From Muribaculaceae bacterium (GTDB lineage: Bacteria; Bacteroidota; Bacteroidia; Bacteroidales; Muribaculaceae): a stretch of DNA of 64,000 bases. The position numbers were made by a program, and so were the translations under genes. The notes beneath the pieces are model-generated. The model saw nothing but the letters and a program-made list of their open reading frames with translations. It had not been told where the DNA came from and did not search any database. Positions 17,916 to 27,253 of this stretch are shown here, in pieces; position 1 is the first letter of the stretch; the number at the start of each line of letters is the position of its first letter. The DNA is taken from the NCBI GenBank assembly GCA_029062005.1, contig JAIDQZ010000007.1:48459-112458 (forward strand), in the 5' to 3' direction.

Positions 17916-20900
17916 TCAGTCCTCTATGATGCCTTCACGCTTCAGTTCCAGAGAATCGGCACGATTTAATTCCGAATCGGGAAGAGGAGAGAAGCCGGCA
18001 GGCTCGGGAACTCTGAGTCTGGCGAAACGGGAGTTCCGGACCCCCCTCTTGAAGACACCCTCAATCTGGTCTATCAGATTGACGCGCGCCTCATTGACGA
18101 TATTGACACTCTCGATGGCAGTGTCTTCATTGAATCTGGCACCTCCGAACCTGACTTTATATTTACCGGGCCGACCTTTGATGGTGATTCCAAACTTAAA
18201 TGGCAATGGAGATTTCAGCACCGACAGATGATAGTCAAAATTCATTGATATATCGTTTGATCCGTAGATACCGAGACGGTAGCGGTCAATATTGAAGGCG
18301 AACGGATAAACGCGCATCAGTCCGTCGGCAACCGTCATCTCAACGTTCAGGCTATGGATTGTATTATCTGCCTTGTCCTTAAATCCGAGCCATTTCCCCA
18401 ATGTCCGGTATTTCTTGGGATCGATAAAAGCAAGATTGTCTCCGGTGATCCTTATTGCTGCATTAAGTGTATTGAGATCAAGATTCATGCCGGAATCAAT
18501 ACGGCATGTTGCGGCAACATCGGCTCCAATAGTTCCCGAAAAATCGTGCATCAAGGGCGTGATAGAATCGATAGCAGGCACAAGACTGACAAACTTACTG
18601 ATATTAAAATCATTGACTTCCAAGCCAAACCCGAGATGCATGTTTTCGGCATTAGGGGCGGAGTAGAGAGCCGATACCGAAATGTCGCCGGCATCTGAGT
18701 CTGCCTTTATATCATGAAGATTGACCGCGCCGTCATAAACAAGCAGGTCTCCACACATATTCTGCAAGTCGAAATCGCTGTAGAGCAGATGATTCGCCTC
18801 AACTCTCAGATTCGCATCCACATTGACGGGGATCAACACCGGCGACGAACGCCCGGGACCTTTTTTTGATAGTGCATCGAGACGTGCCTCCAGAGATCTG
18901 TCGTCGCGGGCAGTCATTTTGCTGATTTTCCCATGTCTGCTGTCTGACATATATGAGGCTCCTGTAAAGACCGCCGCCGACAACTCGTTGACATCGACGG
19001 TATCGCTCACTAATAAGAAGTTTCCTTTTAGATTATTGTCAGTCTTTGCCGTCATGGCCCGACGCACATTGGTCACGAGTCCTGACATAGAAAGATCCGA
19101 CCTTCCTGCACGCAGGGAGATATTGGAAATATCCACCGTGTCATTATTAAATCGAAGAACTACCGTCGAAATATGGTTGTGGAGCGGGAAAAAAGGTGTC
19201 AGCAGACGCGCATTGAAGGTATTGACCGATCCTCTCAGTTTCCATTCGTTTAAGAATCTGTTGAACTGCTTCGTGAGGTTCCACACCAGCACCTCATCAT
19301 CCTCCGCTCCCAGACCTCCATATACCCTGCGGACACGTTTTTTGTGAAGACGCTGTTCATATACGTACTTATAGACTTTCGCAGGGGGGATATAAGAATA
19401 TTCCCTGTGGGAGACAGGCTTGGAGGCGGCACGTTGAGGCGGAGTCACAGCCGGCATCTTCAAAAGTGATGCCTTGACTCTTGTATCGCTTAAAAGCACC
19501 CTGTCGGAAAGAGAACCTGCCGATACCTTACCGATGATAAGATCTGCCGCTATTTCCGGAATCTTGCTGCCATTTTTCAGTCCACGCAGACTTACTTTAC
19601 CACCTATGTTACGGATATGGGCACCGGCACTGTCCTTAAGAGCGGTGATATTGAACCTTCCTACCTTAAGGTCGCCCATAACAGGTGAACCCGATATAGC
19701 ATTCAAGCTTATAGCTCCCATTGCAAGATCTACACCGCTGACAAGCACCGTAGCGGTATCCACAGCCAGCCTTGCGTTCACGAGCGGCTTATTGCCGGCA
19801 ATCGTCTTTGAATCAAAGTCTATCCTCGCCTTTCCTATTTCCACCATCTTGCCGGTATCAGCTGCCAGAAAATAGATATTGCTTGCACTCACCGAACCGT
19901 CTGCCACGAGTCCGCGGATACGATGAGTGTCAAACATAGAAACACTTCCTTTAGCCTGAAGATCCGCAGAAATGACACCCGCAAGATAACCGGGTATCTT
20001 TTCCTTTATGACAGGAGGAAGATCCGCGAAATCAATCTTTCCTTCCACATCTGCATCAAAGGAAAGATCTGACACCGGTGTCGCAATCATTGCAGAGCCT
20101 TTCAATCCGGTGCCCGGACCTGAAATTGAAAAACTTCTGAGATCCACGACTGTACTGTCAGGAAGATTGGTGACAGTTTTAATTATAGCGTCGAATGCTA
20201 TATTCTTGAGTCGCGACTTGCCATATTCAAGCTTAGACGGATTCATCCATATAGCCAGCTGCGCGGCAGGAAATGTATCGGTGGCAAGATTCATCGGCTT
20301 CAGAAGTTCAAACCTGCCCCCTATGGCTGCATCCGTAGAAAAGTATGGAGAATAAAGACGGTGTTCCCGACGGATTGAATCCGGAATGACTGAAAGAATA
20401 TCAGAAACTTTCACCGGCTTCAATTCCACTACCACCTTACGGACTACGGGACTATCGTTCTTCAGGTCAATCTCGCCAGAGACCACAGCCTTAATGAAGG
20501 CACCGCGCAACTCCATTTCATCCATAGCGACAAGTCCGGGGTCGGAAGGATTCCAATACACTTTGCCATTGACACCGAAGTCTATATGTTCTATATTCGT
20601 GATCAGGGCAGCCTTGGGTGAAGTGACATTGCCATTGATCCTCAGACGATATGTAGGCTGCTCATTGCCATCTACTGCAGCATCGGTGAGCAGCAGTACA
20701 GAAGCTGAGGTGGAATCGGCAGAGTTATAGAACCGTATTTCCTTCGGACACTCAAGAGCAAAACGATCTATTCTGAAACCGGGAAGCCTGCTTTTCGATG
20801 ATTCAGCTGTATCAGCCGGGATATTTATTACTTCATAGTTTGCCTTGCCATTGTGTGCTATGACAATATTGACCCCAAGTCCGCGTAAGACAACATCGTG

Positions 20901-21293
20901 AAGCGAAAGTTCATTATCGACCAAAAGGCGCTTTAGATTGAGCGAACCTGCCATATAATCTAACGTCAGGAGAGAATCAGCATACTCAGGCAGGAGTCCG
21001 CGCTGTCCCGGAGTCAGGGAATCGAAAGCATGTGATATGATTGAAAGGTCTTTAACCTCCACTCCGAGTATAGGGAAATGGGGATGGAAGCCTACTTTAA
21101 GACTACCAAGTTTCACATTGCCGTCAATATACTCGTTGGCAAAGTCCTCAACTATCGGTGAGAGCTCTTTGGAATTGATAAATCTTACAGCGCACACAAG
21201 CAGGATACCCACGACAGCAATAGCTGCCAGGATGATCCAGCCAAACACTTTAAGCGCCTTCAATGCTACATTGACTTTACTCTTTTCGCTCAT
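17916..21293 (-). CDS. AsmA-like envelope protein
   Basis: 1125 residues. One N-terminal transmembrane helix (about 17-37) is followed by a very long, mostly beta periplasmic part. The opening VEDFANEYIDGNVKLGSLKVGFHPHFPILGVEVKDLSI is the AsmA N-terminal signature. The repeated short segments of the type 'LRLNGNVTSPKAAL', 'FSISGPGTGLKGSAMI' and 'LSMSGLVTNVRR' are AsmA/YhdP-like beta-taco strands. The C-terminal FDYHLSVLKSPLPFKFGITIKG is also typical. AsmA-like proteins bridge inner and outer membranes and help phospholipid transport or outer-membrane assembly. It has its own promoter and is transcribed toward the PL4 gene, 36 bases away, although that gene also has a separate promoter. Confidence 0.85.
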   Translation of the reverse strand: MSEKSKVNVALKALKVFGWIILAAIAVVGILLVCAVRFINSKELSPIVEDFANEYIDGNVKLGSLKVGFHPHFPILGVEVKDLSIISHAFDSLTPGQRGLLPEYADSLLTLDYMAGSLNLKRLLVDNELSLHDVVLRGLGVNIVIAHNGKANYEVINIPADTAESSKSRLPGFRIDRFALECPKEIRFYNSADSTSASVLLLTDAAVDGNEQPTYRLRINGNVTSPKAALITNIEHIDFGVNGKVYWNPSDPGLVAMDEMELRGAFIKAVVSGEIDLKNDSPVVRKVVVELKPVKVSDILSVIPDSIRREHRLYSPYFSTDAAIGGRFELLKPMNLATDTFPAAQLAIWMNPSKLEYGKSRLKNIAFDAIIKTVTNLPDSTVVDLRSFSISGPGTGLKGSAMIATPVSDLSFDADVEGKIDFADLPPVIKEKIPGYLAGVISADLQAKGSVSMFDTHRIRGLVADGSVSASNIYFLAADTGKMVEIGKARIDFDSKTIAGNKPLVNARLAVDTATVLVSGVDLAMGAISLNAISGSPVMGDLKVGRFNITALKDSAGAHIRNIGGKVSLRGLKNGSKIPEIAADLIIGKVSAGSLSDRVLLSDTRVKASLLKMPAVTPPQRAASKPVSHREYSYIPPAKVYKYVYEQRLHKKRVRRVYGGLGAEDDEVLVWNLTKQFNRFLNEWKLRGSVNTFNARLLTPFFPLHNHISTVVLRFNNDTVDISNISLRAGRSDLSMSGLVTNVRRAMTAKTDNNLKGNFLLVSDTVDVNELSAAVFTGASYMSDSRHGKISKMTARDDRSLEARLDALSKKGPGRSSPVLIPVNVDANLRVEANHLLYSDFDLQNMCGDLLVYDGAVNLHDIKADSDAGDISVSALYSAPNAENMHLGFGLEVNDFNISKFVSLVPAIDSITPLMHDFSGTIGADVAATCRIDSGMNLDLNTLNAAIRITGDNLAFIDPKKYRTLGKWLGFKDKADNTIHSLNVEMTVADGLMRVYPFAFNIDRYRLGIYGSNDISMNFDYHLSVLKSPLPFKFGITIKGRPGKYKVRFGGARFNEDTAIESVNIVNEARVNLIDQIEGVFKRGVRNSRFARLRVPEPAGFSPLPDSELNRADSLELKREGIIED

Positions 21294-21320
21294 AGCGATA
21301 ATCCGTTTCGGTCTTTATTG

Positions 21321-21328
21321 CAAAATTA
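21321..21328 (-). promoter_or_regulatory. -7 box for the AsmA-like gene
   Basis: TAATTTTG on the minus strand fits TAnnTTTG and sits 27 bases before the ATG at 21293. Confidence 0.6.
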
Positions 21329-21627
21329 CAAAAGATAATCGTAATGCGCAAATTTTAAGGTCCGGTCTGCAAGGTTACGGATTCACACGGATCAGGAGAA
21401 ATGTTAAAAAAGGCTTATGTGCGGAATAATTAATATTATTTCGCGAACTATCGCAATGACAAGACGTTATAGCGGTATAAAATAAAAAAGAAGAGTATTG
21501 TCCTCTTTTATTCATGCCGAAGCCGTCGCATCGTAGTAATAGGATTTCGATTTCTGATGCATGTCTACTGGAGCGTTTGATTATATATTGTTTCAATTTT
21601 TGTTTCATTATTAAAATCTTAATTACT
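21329..21627. other. Intergenic region upstream of gadB
   Basis: About 300 bases between the divergent AsmA-like and gadB genes. I see no gene. It is AT-rich, with an imperfect AAAGAAGAG/CTCTTTT hairpin near 21488-21510. No clear TAnnTTTG box for gadB was found, which may mean an activator-dependent or alternative-sigma promoter. Confidence 0.45.
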
Positions 21628-23055
21628 ATGAACGATGCAAATTATCGCTTCGGCGACGCCAAAAGCGAGGCTTTTGGCACAGATGCAATGTTACAGCAAG
21701 CTCCTGTGGAGCGTATTCCCGATGGTCCTACCACTCCTGAGGTAGCCTATGAGATGGTCAAGGACGAGACTTTCGCACAGACACAACCCCGGCTCAATCT
21801 CGCCACATTCGTGACCACCTACATGGATGACTATGCCACGAAACTGATGAACGAGGCAATCAACATCAACTACATCGACGAGACTGAATATCCCCGCGTA
21901 GCGGTGATGTGCCAGAAATGTATCAACATCGTGGCAAACCTTTGGAACACTCCCGAGACAAACAAGTGGAAAGCAGGGGCACTTGCCATAGGCTCTTCCG
22001 AGGCTTGTATGCTCGGCGCCCTGGCAGCCCTAAAGCGATGGAAAGACCGCCGCAAGAAAGCAGGAAAGCCCTACGACAAACCAAACCTTGTAATGTCGAC
22101 AGGATATCAGGTGGTATGGGAAAAATTCTGTAATTTCTGGGATGTGGAAATGCGCCTTGTGCCATTGACCACCGAACACCCGACTCTTGATGTCGACGCA
22201 GCAATCAAGCTTTGTGACGAGAATACAATCTGTGTAGTTCCTATCCAGGGTGTGACCTGGACCGGACTGAATGATGATGTGGAAGCTCTTGACGCTGCCC
22301 TTGACAAATTCAATACCGAGACCGGCAACGAGGTATGCATACACATCGACGCAGCCTCCGGAGGTTTTATCCTCCCCTTCCTATTCCCCGAAAAGAAATG
22401 GGATTTCAGGCTTAAATGGGTATTGAGTATCAGCACATCGGGTCACAAATTCGGTCTTGTATATCCGGGTCTTGGATGGGTAGTATGGAAAGACAAGAAG
22501 TATCTTCCCGACGACATGGCGTTTACCGTTGACTACCTTGGCGCAGAAGTCACTCAGGTGGGTCTCAATTACTCACGTCCTGCCGCTCAGATTCTCGGTC
22601 AATACTATCAGTTCATTCGCTTGGGATTCGAGGGATACAAGAACATCCAGTACAATTCACTGATGGTGGCACGCTACCTCAAGCAGCAAGTAAGCGCAAT
22701 GGAACCATTCATGCCGTATGCCGATGAGGAATTGCCCAACCCGATCTTCGTATGGCGTATGAAACCCGATTTCCAGGCTTCAGCAAAATGGACACTGTAT
22801 GACCTTCAGGATAAGCTCGCTCAGAAAGGCTGGATGGTGCCGGCTTATGCAATGCCTGCCAATATCGAGAACATGATAGTGATGCGTGTGCTGTGCAAGC
22901 AGGGATTCAGCCGCGATATGGCAGACCAGTTACTGTCAGACATTCAGTTTGCAGTCAACGAGCTTAACCAGCTTGAGTATCCGACCAACACCCGCATAGC
23001 CATGGAGAAGAATATTCCATTGAAGAGTTCAATGTTCAATCACACCGGTAAGTAA
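21628..23055 (+). CDS. gadB: Glutamate decarboxylase
   Basis: 475 residues from the ATG at 21628, which follows an AT-rich leader. An in-frame upstream ATG would add 38 residues that look unlike the family. A PLP-dependent group II decarboxylase: the cofactor lysine is Lys274 in STSGHKFGLVYPGLGW, preceded by HIDAASGGF (239-247) that positions the PLP ring. AIGSSEACMLG (120-130) and TWTGLNDDVEALD are typical GAD segments. Size and motif spacing match E. coli GadB (466 residues, Lys276). It converts glutamate to GABA and CO2, consuming a proton. With glutaminase and a GadC-like antiporter downstream, it forms an acid-resistance or GABA-producing unit. Confidence 0.96.
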   Translation: MNDANYRFGDAKSEAFGTDAMLQQAPVERIPDGPTTPEVAYEMVKDETFAQTQPRLNLATFVTTYMDDYATKLMNEAININYIDETEYPRVAVMCQKCINIVANLWNTPETNKWKAGALAIGSSEACMLGALAALKRWKDRRKKAGKPYDKPNLVMSTGYQVVWEKFCNFWDVEMRLVPLTTEHPTLDVDAAIKLCDENTICVVPIQGVTWTGLNDDVEALDAALDKFNTETGNEVCIHIDAASGGFILPFLFPEKKWDFRLKWVLSISTSGHKFGLVYPGLGWVVWKDKKYLPDDMAFTVDYLGAEVTQVGLNYSRPAAQILGQYYQFIRLGFEGYKNIQYNSLMVARYLKQQVSAMEPFMPYADEELPNPIFVWRMKPDFQASAKWTLYDLQDKLAQKGWMVPAYAMPANIENMIVMRVLCKQGFSRDMADQLLSDIQFAVNELNQLEYPTNTRIAMEKNIPLKSSMFNHTGK

Positions 23056-23063
23056 ATCTAATC

Positions 23064-23154
23064 CGATAACCTTGCAGGCATGCACGGCTCGTGTGTCCTT
23101 GTGCAAAGATTGGTCGAAAGAACGCACGAGCCGTTCATCCCTACGAGGTTATCG
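23064..23154. repeat. Long REP-like imperfect hairpin between gadB and glsA
   Basis: Bases 23064-23096 pair with 23122-23154: a 33-bp stem with three mismatches (75/143, 79/139 and 83/135 of the 23xxx positions) and two G-T pairs, around a 25-base loop. The outer 9 bp (CGATAACCT) and an inner 12-bp run containing ACGGCTCGTG are unbroken. The CATCCCTAC segment recurs in the element at 44237-44269. It may be a REP or BIME-type element and could also tune gadB versus glsA expression. Confidence 0.75.
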
Positions 23155-23172
23155 CTATTCTTAATCAATACT

Positions 23173-24138
23173 ATGGAAAAGACTATTACCAAATCGCAAA
23201 TAAAGCAGGCTGCTCAGGAGGCATATGAGGCAACTAAGGATATCAAAGGGGGACTCAACGCACACTATATCCCTTATCTTGCAAATATAAATCCTGATCT
23301 GTTCGGACTAAGCGTCACACTCACTGACGGCACCTGCTTTAATTTCGGTGATACGGAGTATAAATTCGGCATTGAGTCCGTATCTAAAGTGCCTACAGCC
23401 ATTCTCGCCATGATCCAGCATACGCCTGCCGGAGTACTCAAGCAGATCGGAGCGGATGCCACCGGACTCCCGTTCAACTCTATATTTGCAATACTTCTTG
23501 AAAACGACCACCCGTCGACACCTCTTGTCAATGCAGGCGCCATCTCTGCCTGCTCGATGGTGGCTCCTCAAGGAGATTCCGAAGACAAATGGAAAGCCAT
23601 TACTGAAAATATCACCGCACTGTGCGGATCGGCACCTGAACTTATCGACGAGCTATATGAAAGCGAGACAGCTACGAATTTCAACAACCGGGCTATATCC
23701 TGGCTTCTGAAAAATTACAACAGGATCTATGACGATGTGGACATGAGCCTCGATCTTTATACACGTCAATGTTCACTCGGCATAACATCATCGCAGCTTG
23801 CCGTGATGGGAGCCACGATAGCCAACGGAGGATTGAATCCTGTGACCCAGAAACAAGTATTCGATCCGGACATCTCGCCTAAGATAACCACAATGATAGC
23901 AAGTGTCGGATTCTATCAGCATACCGGCGACTGGCTCTACACTTCCGGCATTCCGGCAAAGACCGGTGTAGGAGGCGGAGTAATGGGAGTGATGCCAGGA
24001 CTCTTCGGGATCGCCTCTTTTGCGCCACCGCTTGACGATGCCGGCAACTCTGTGAAGGCACAGGCCGCAATCAAATATTTCATGCAAAAATTAGGACTCG
24101 GTATATTCACGGGCGACAAGATTACGATAGTTGATTAG
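23173..24138 (+). CDS. glsA: Glutaminase A
   Basis: 321 residues from the ATG at 23173. An earlier in-frame ATG lies inside the upstream hairpin and is rejected. This is the serine-dependent beta-lactamase-like glutaminase family: the Ser69-x-x-Lys72 pair is in FGIESVSKVPTA, with LPFNS and PLVNAGAI downstream, YTRQCSLGIT further on, and the C-terminal KTGVGGGVMGVMPG motif. It hydrolyses glutamine to glutamate and ammonia. In the cluster it would feed GadB with glutamate, and the ammonia released would itself neutralise acid, as with E. coli GlsA/YbaS. Same direction as gadB, 117 bases downstream. Confidence 0.95.
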   Translation: MEKTITKSQIKQAAQEAYEATKDIKGGLNAHYIPYLANINPDLFGLSVTLTDGTCFNFGDTEYKFGIESVSKVPTAILAMIQHTPAGVLKQIGADATGLPFNSIFAILLENDHPSTPLVNAGAISACSMVAPQGDSEDKWKAITENITALCGSAPELIDELYESETATNFNNRAISWLLKNYNRIYDDVDMSLDLYTRQCSLGITSSQLAVMGATIANGGLNPVTQKQVFDPDISPKITTMIASVGFYQHTGDWLYTSGIPAKTGVGGGVMGVMPGLFGIASFAPPLDDAGNSVKAQAAIKYFMQKLGLGIFTGDKITIVD

Positions 24139-24189
24139 CTTGAGAGTCAAGAATTAAGAGTTACGTTTCATTATTAAAAAAGAAAAATT

Positions 24190-25785
24190 ATGGCTACTTC
24201 ATCCGCACAGACAAAAACGCCCGTCAAGCAGGCGGTCAAGATGGGAGTATTCACCCTCATCATAATGAACATAGTCGCGGTGGTATCGCTCCGTGGACTC
24301 CCGGCAGAGGCAGAATACGGCGTAAGCTCCGCATTCTATTATATATTTGCAGCTATCGTCTTCCTGATTCCGGTGTCTCTCGTGGCGGCAGAGCTTGCCG
24401 CAATGTTCCCTTACCAGCAGGGCGGTATGTTCCGCTGGGTAGGCGAGGCATACGGCGATAAGGTTGGATTCCTTGGCATCTGGCTGCAATGGATCGAGAG
24501 CACCATCTGGTTCCCGACTGTATTGACATTCGGTGCTGTATCGCTCGCCTTCATAGGCATGGACCATATATATGACGCACATCTTGCGGCCAACAAGTAT
24601 TACACTATCGCAGTGGTTCTGGCAATCTACTGGATAGCAACATTCATCTCGCTTAAAGGTATGGGATGGGTAGGAAAAGTATCGAAGATCGGAGGTATCG
24701 TCGGAACGATCATCCCTGTTGTGATCCTCGTGGTCTGTGCTATCGTATATCTTGCTACAGGAGGCAAATCACAGATGGATTGGCACGGAAGCTTCATCCC
24801 TGATTTCTCCAATTTCAACAATATCATTCTTGCCGTCTCTATCTTCCTGTTCTATGCAGGCATGGAGATGTCCGGTATCCACGTTAGGGAAATCAAGAAC
24901 CCGACCGTCAATTATCCTAAGGCAGTGATAATTGGAGCACTTGCTACAGTCGCTATCTTTATTCTCGGTACATATTCACTCGGAGTGATCATACCGGCAA
25001 AGGATATCAACCTCGTACAGAGTCTTCTTGTAGGCTTCGACAATTATTTCGGTGCCCTTCATATGAAATGGTTTGCTCCTATAATTGCGATCGCACTTGC
25101 ATTCGGTGTCCTTGCAGGAGTATTGACTTGGGTAGCAGGACCTTCAAAAGGTGTATTCGCGGTAGGACAGGCAGGTTATCTTCCTAAGTTCTTCCAGAAG
25201 ACCAACAAGAACGGCGTACAGAAGAATATTCTATATGTTCAAGGTATAGCAGTAACGGTCCTTTCATTCATTATGGTCCTTATGCCATCTGTACAAAGCT
25301 TCTATCAGATTCTGTCACAGCTCACGTGCGTGCTTTATCTTATAGCTTACTTACTTATGTTTGCATCTTCCATCAAGCTCCGCTATTCGATGAAGAACGC
25401 TCCCCGTCCTTATCGTCTTGGCAAGAAGGGAAATGGAGTTATGTGGCTCATCGCCGGTGTCGGTTTCCTTGGGTCTGCAATCGCCTTCATCTTCAGCTTC
25501 TTCCCGCCGTCACAGATTCAAATGGGATCAAATGCCGTATGGTTCACCGTTTTGATTGGCGGTACGATTATATTTGTAGTCCTGCCGTTTATCATCCTTC
25601 ACTTCAAAAAACCATCATGGGATGCCATGGGAACATCATTCGTTCCGTTCCACTGGGATAACTCGGCACAGGCAGTTCAGGAAAGACTGCAGGCAGCCCA
25701 GGAATTCGCTGCCGAGAATAGCGACAATCCTGACGCAGCCAAGTTTGTAGACTACGCAAAATCCACCCGGCAACCTGAAAAGTAA
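24190..25785 (+). CDS. gadC: Glutamate:GABA antiporter (GadC-like amino acid permease)
   Basis: 531 residues with about 12-13 hydrophobic helices, APC superfamily. The N-terminal helix region GVFTLIIMNIVAVVSLRGLPAEAEYG and the PYQQGGMFRWVGEAYG segment are typical of the glutamate:GABA antiporter family. WVAGPSKGVFAVGQAGYLP follows later. The hydrophilic C-terminal tail of ~45 residues (from about 487) could be the pH-gated plug known in E. coli GadC, but that is inferred from position. It would import glutamate and export GABA across the inner membrane, coupled to gadB. It starts 51 bases after glsA. Confidence 0.92.
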   Translation: MATSSAQTKTPVKQAVKMGVFTLIIMNIVAVVSLRGLPAEAEYGVSSAFYYIFAAIVFLIPVSLVAAELAAMFPYQQGGMFRWVGEAYGDKVGFLGIWLQWIESTIWFPTVLTFGAVSLAFIGMDHIYDAHLAANKYYTIAVVLAIYWIATFISLKGMGWVGKVSKIGGIVGTIIPVVILVVCAIVYLATGGKSQMDWHGSFIPDFSNFNNIILAVSIFLFYAGMEMSGIHVREIKNPTVNYPKAVIIGALATVAIFILGTYSLGVIIPAKDINLVQSLLVGFDNYFGALHMKWFAPIIAIALAFGVLAGVLTWVAGPSKGVFAVGQAGYLPKFFQKTNKNGVQKNILYVQGIAVTVLSFIMVLMPSVQSFYQILSQLTCVLYLIAYLLMFASSIKLRYSMKNAPRPYRLGKKGNGVMWLIAGVGFLGSAIAFIFSFFPPSQIQMGSNAVWFTVLIGGTIIFVVLPFIILHFKKPSWDAMGTSFVPFHWDNSAQAVQERLQAAQEFAAENSDNPDAAKFVDYAKSTRQPEK

Positions 25786-25794
25786 GTTTAAAAG

Positions 25795-25920
25795 TTTTAG
25801 AGGTTTAAGGAGTTTAAAGAGTTGATGAAGCATAAGCGACTTTCCAGCCCTTTAACCCCTTAAACCTAATAATCCCTTTAACCCTGATAAACATCCTAAA
25901 CCTTATAAACCCCTTAAACC
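25795..25920. repeat. GTTTAAG-rich degenerate repeats, antiporter-MFS gap
   Basis: GTTTAAGG-like units run forward at 25795-25820. Complementary units follow at 25849-25866, able to pair with 25801-25819, and again at 25895-25920. The 19 bases at 25902-25920 recur exactly, inverted, at 47730-47748. Confidence 0.7.
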
Positions 25921-25928
25921 TTCACGCC

Positions 25929-27182
25929 ATGATTAAGACCGGAAAAGCCCCCATGACACTGATGACCTACTGCGCCATCATGTCGATCTCGCTCATAGTC
26001 AACCTTCCGGGGTTAGCAGTGACACCCATGCTGGGTACGCTCGGAAAGATCTTCCCGCATACCACCCAGATGGAAAACCAGCTTCTGACTGCTCTCCCAA
26101 ATCTGCTTATCATCCCCTTCGTGCTGATGTCGGGCAAACTGTCGCTGACCAAACACAAGATGTCAATCATCATCGGTGGTCTTGTGCTCTTCACTGCATG
26201 CGCGGTTGCATACATGTTTGCTAATACAATGGCTTGGCTGATCATCATCAGCTGTCTGCTCGGGTGCGCCGCCGGTCTGCTTATCCCATTCTCAACCGGA
26301 CTGATCGCCGACACCTTCAGCGGCAACTACAGGATGCAGCAGATGGGAATACAGAGCGGCATCGCCAACTCCGCCCTTGTGGTGGCCACATTCGTGGTGG
26401 GGTGGCTCAGCCACGGCAACTGGCACCTTCCTTTCGCAGTCTACCTCGTATGCCTGATACCGCTCGTGCTTGTATTCTGGCTGCGTAAGGTAGTCAATAC
26501 GCCTTCCGATGCCACTACAGCCTCTTCTTCATCCACAGCCCCGTCCGCGGCCTCTCCCTCGAAGGCTGTCTCCGGAGAGAAAACATCAGGTGGTTTCTAT
26601 GTTGGCAAGCTCTGGGCGCTGATCGGAGTATATTTCTTCATCACTTTTGCATCGATCTCCATTTCCTACTACTGCCCGTTCCTGATCGAGAAGAAGGACT
26701 GGAGCGCATCGCTCTCCGGCACCATCACGGCGATCTACTTCCTCTTCATCCTTCTACCGGGATATTTCCTCCCCTTCTTCATGAAGGTATTGAAGGGCAA
26801 TACATTCTTCTGGGCAGCGGTAATGATGCTTGCCGGACAGGCACTGTTTGTCTTCTGCGCTGATTCAGTGACGATGTGCATCGGCGCGGCTCTCGTTGGT
26901 CTTGGCTACGGTATCTCACAACCTGTCATCTACGATAAGGCGGCACAATGTGTCGACAATGAGAAAAAGGCCACCATGGCATTGGCATTCGTATTGACAG
27001 CCAACTATCTCGCCATCGTGGTATCGCCATTCCTCATCGGAGCCCTCCGCGATATCTTCCACGTAGCAGCCGGCGGTACGTTCGCATTCCTCATCAGCTT
27101 CATCCTGCTGATAGCCTACGCCATCATCACCTTCGTGATGCGTAAGAAGTTTGCCTTCTCGGTTACGGCACAAGATGCATAA
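25929..27182 (+). CDS. Major facilitator superfamily transporter in the gad cluster
   Basis: 417 residues, 12 predicted transmembrane helices in two halves. They are joined by a Ser/Ala/Thr/Pro-rich cytoplasmic loop near 195-225. The second helix block includes LIIISCLLGCAAGLLIPFSTGLIADTF and the second half ALVGLGYGISQPVIYDKAAQ, the usual MFS drug-transporter-like pattern. No substrate-specific motif is recognised. Because it lies between the glutamate:GABA antiporter and the outer-membrane channel, in the same direction, a role in moving glutamine, glutamate, GABA or a related metabolite is plausible but unproven. Confidence 0.85.
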   Translation: MIKTGKAPMTLMTYCAIMSISLIVNLPGLAVTPMLGTLGKIFPHTTQMENQLLTALPNLLIIPFVLMSGKLSLTKHKMSIIIGGLVLFTACAVAYMFANTMAWLIIISCLLGCAAGLLIPFSTGLIADTFSGNYRMQQMGIQSGIANSALVVATFVVGWLSHGNWHLPFAVYLVCLIPLVLVFWLRKVVNTPSDATTASSSSTAPSAASPSKAVSGEKTSGGFYVGKLWALIGVYFFITFASISISYYCPFLIEKKDWSASLSGTITAIYFLFILLPGYFLPFFMKVLKGNTFFWAAVMMLAGQALFVFCADSVTMCIGAALVGLGYGISQPVIYDKAAQCVDNEKKATMALAFVLTANYLAIVVSPFLIGALRDIFHVAAGGTFAFLISFILLIAYAIITFVMRKKFAFSVTAQDA

Positions 27183-27253
27183 ACAATGATTAATGATAAA
27201 TTATCAATGATCAATTAGTCTATATCAGACCTTTCAACCTTAAAAAATGTATT

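Noticed and set aside
21514..21627. N-terminal extension of gadB
   Set aside because: The extra 38 residues do not resemble glutamate decarboxylases; the ATG at 21628 gives the family's length.
23080..23172. N-terminal extension of glsA
   Set aside because: It would translate the long hairpin; the ATG at 23173 begins the normal glutaminase sequence.
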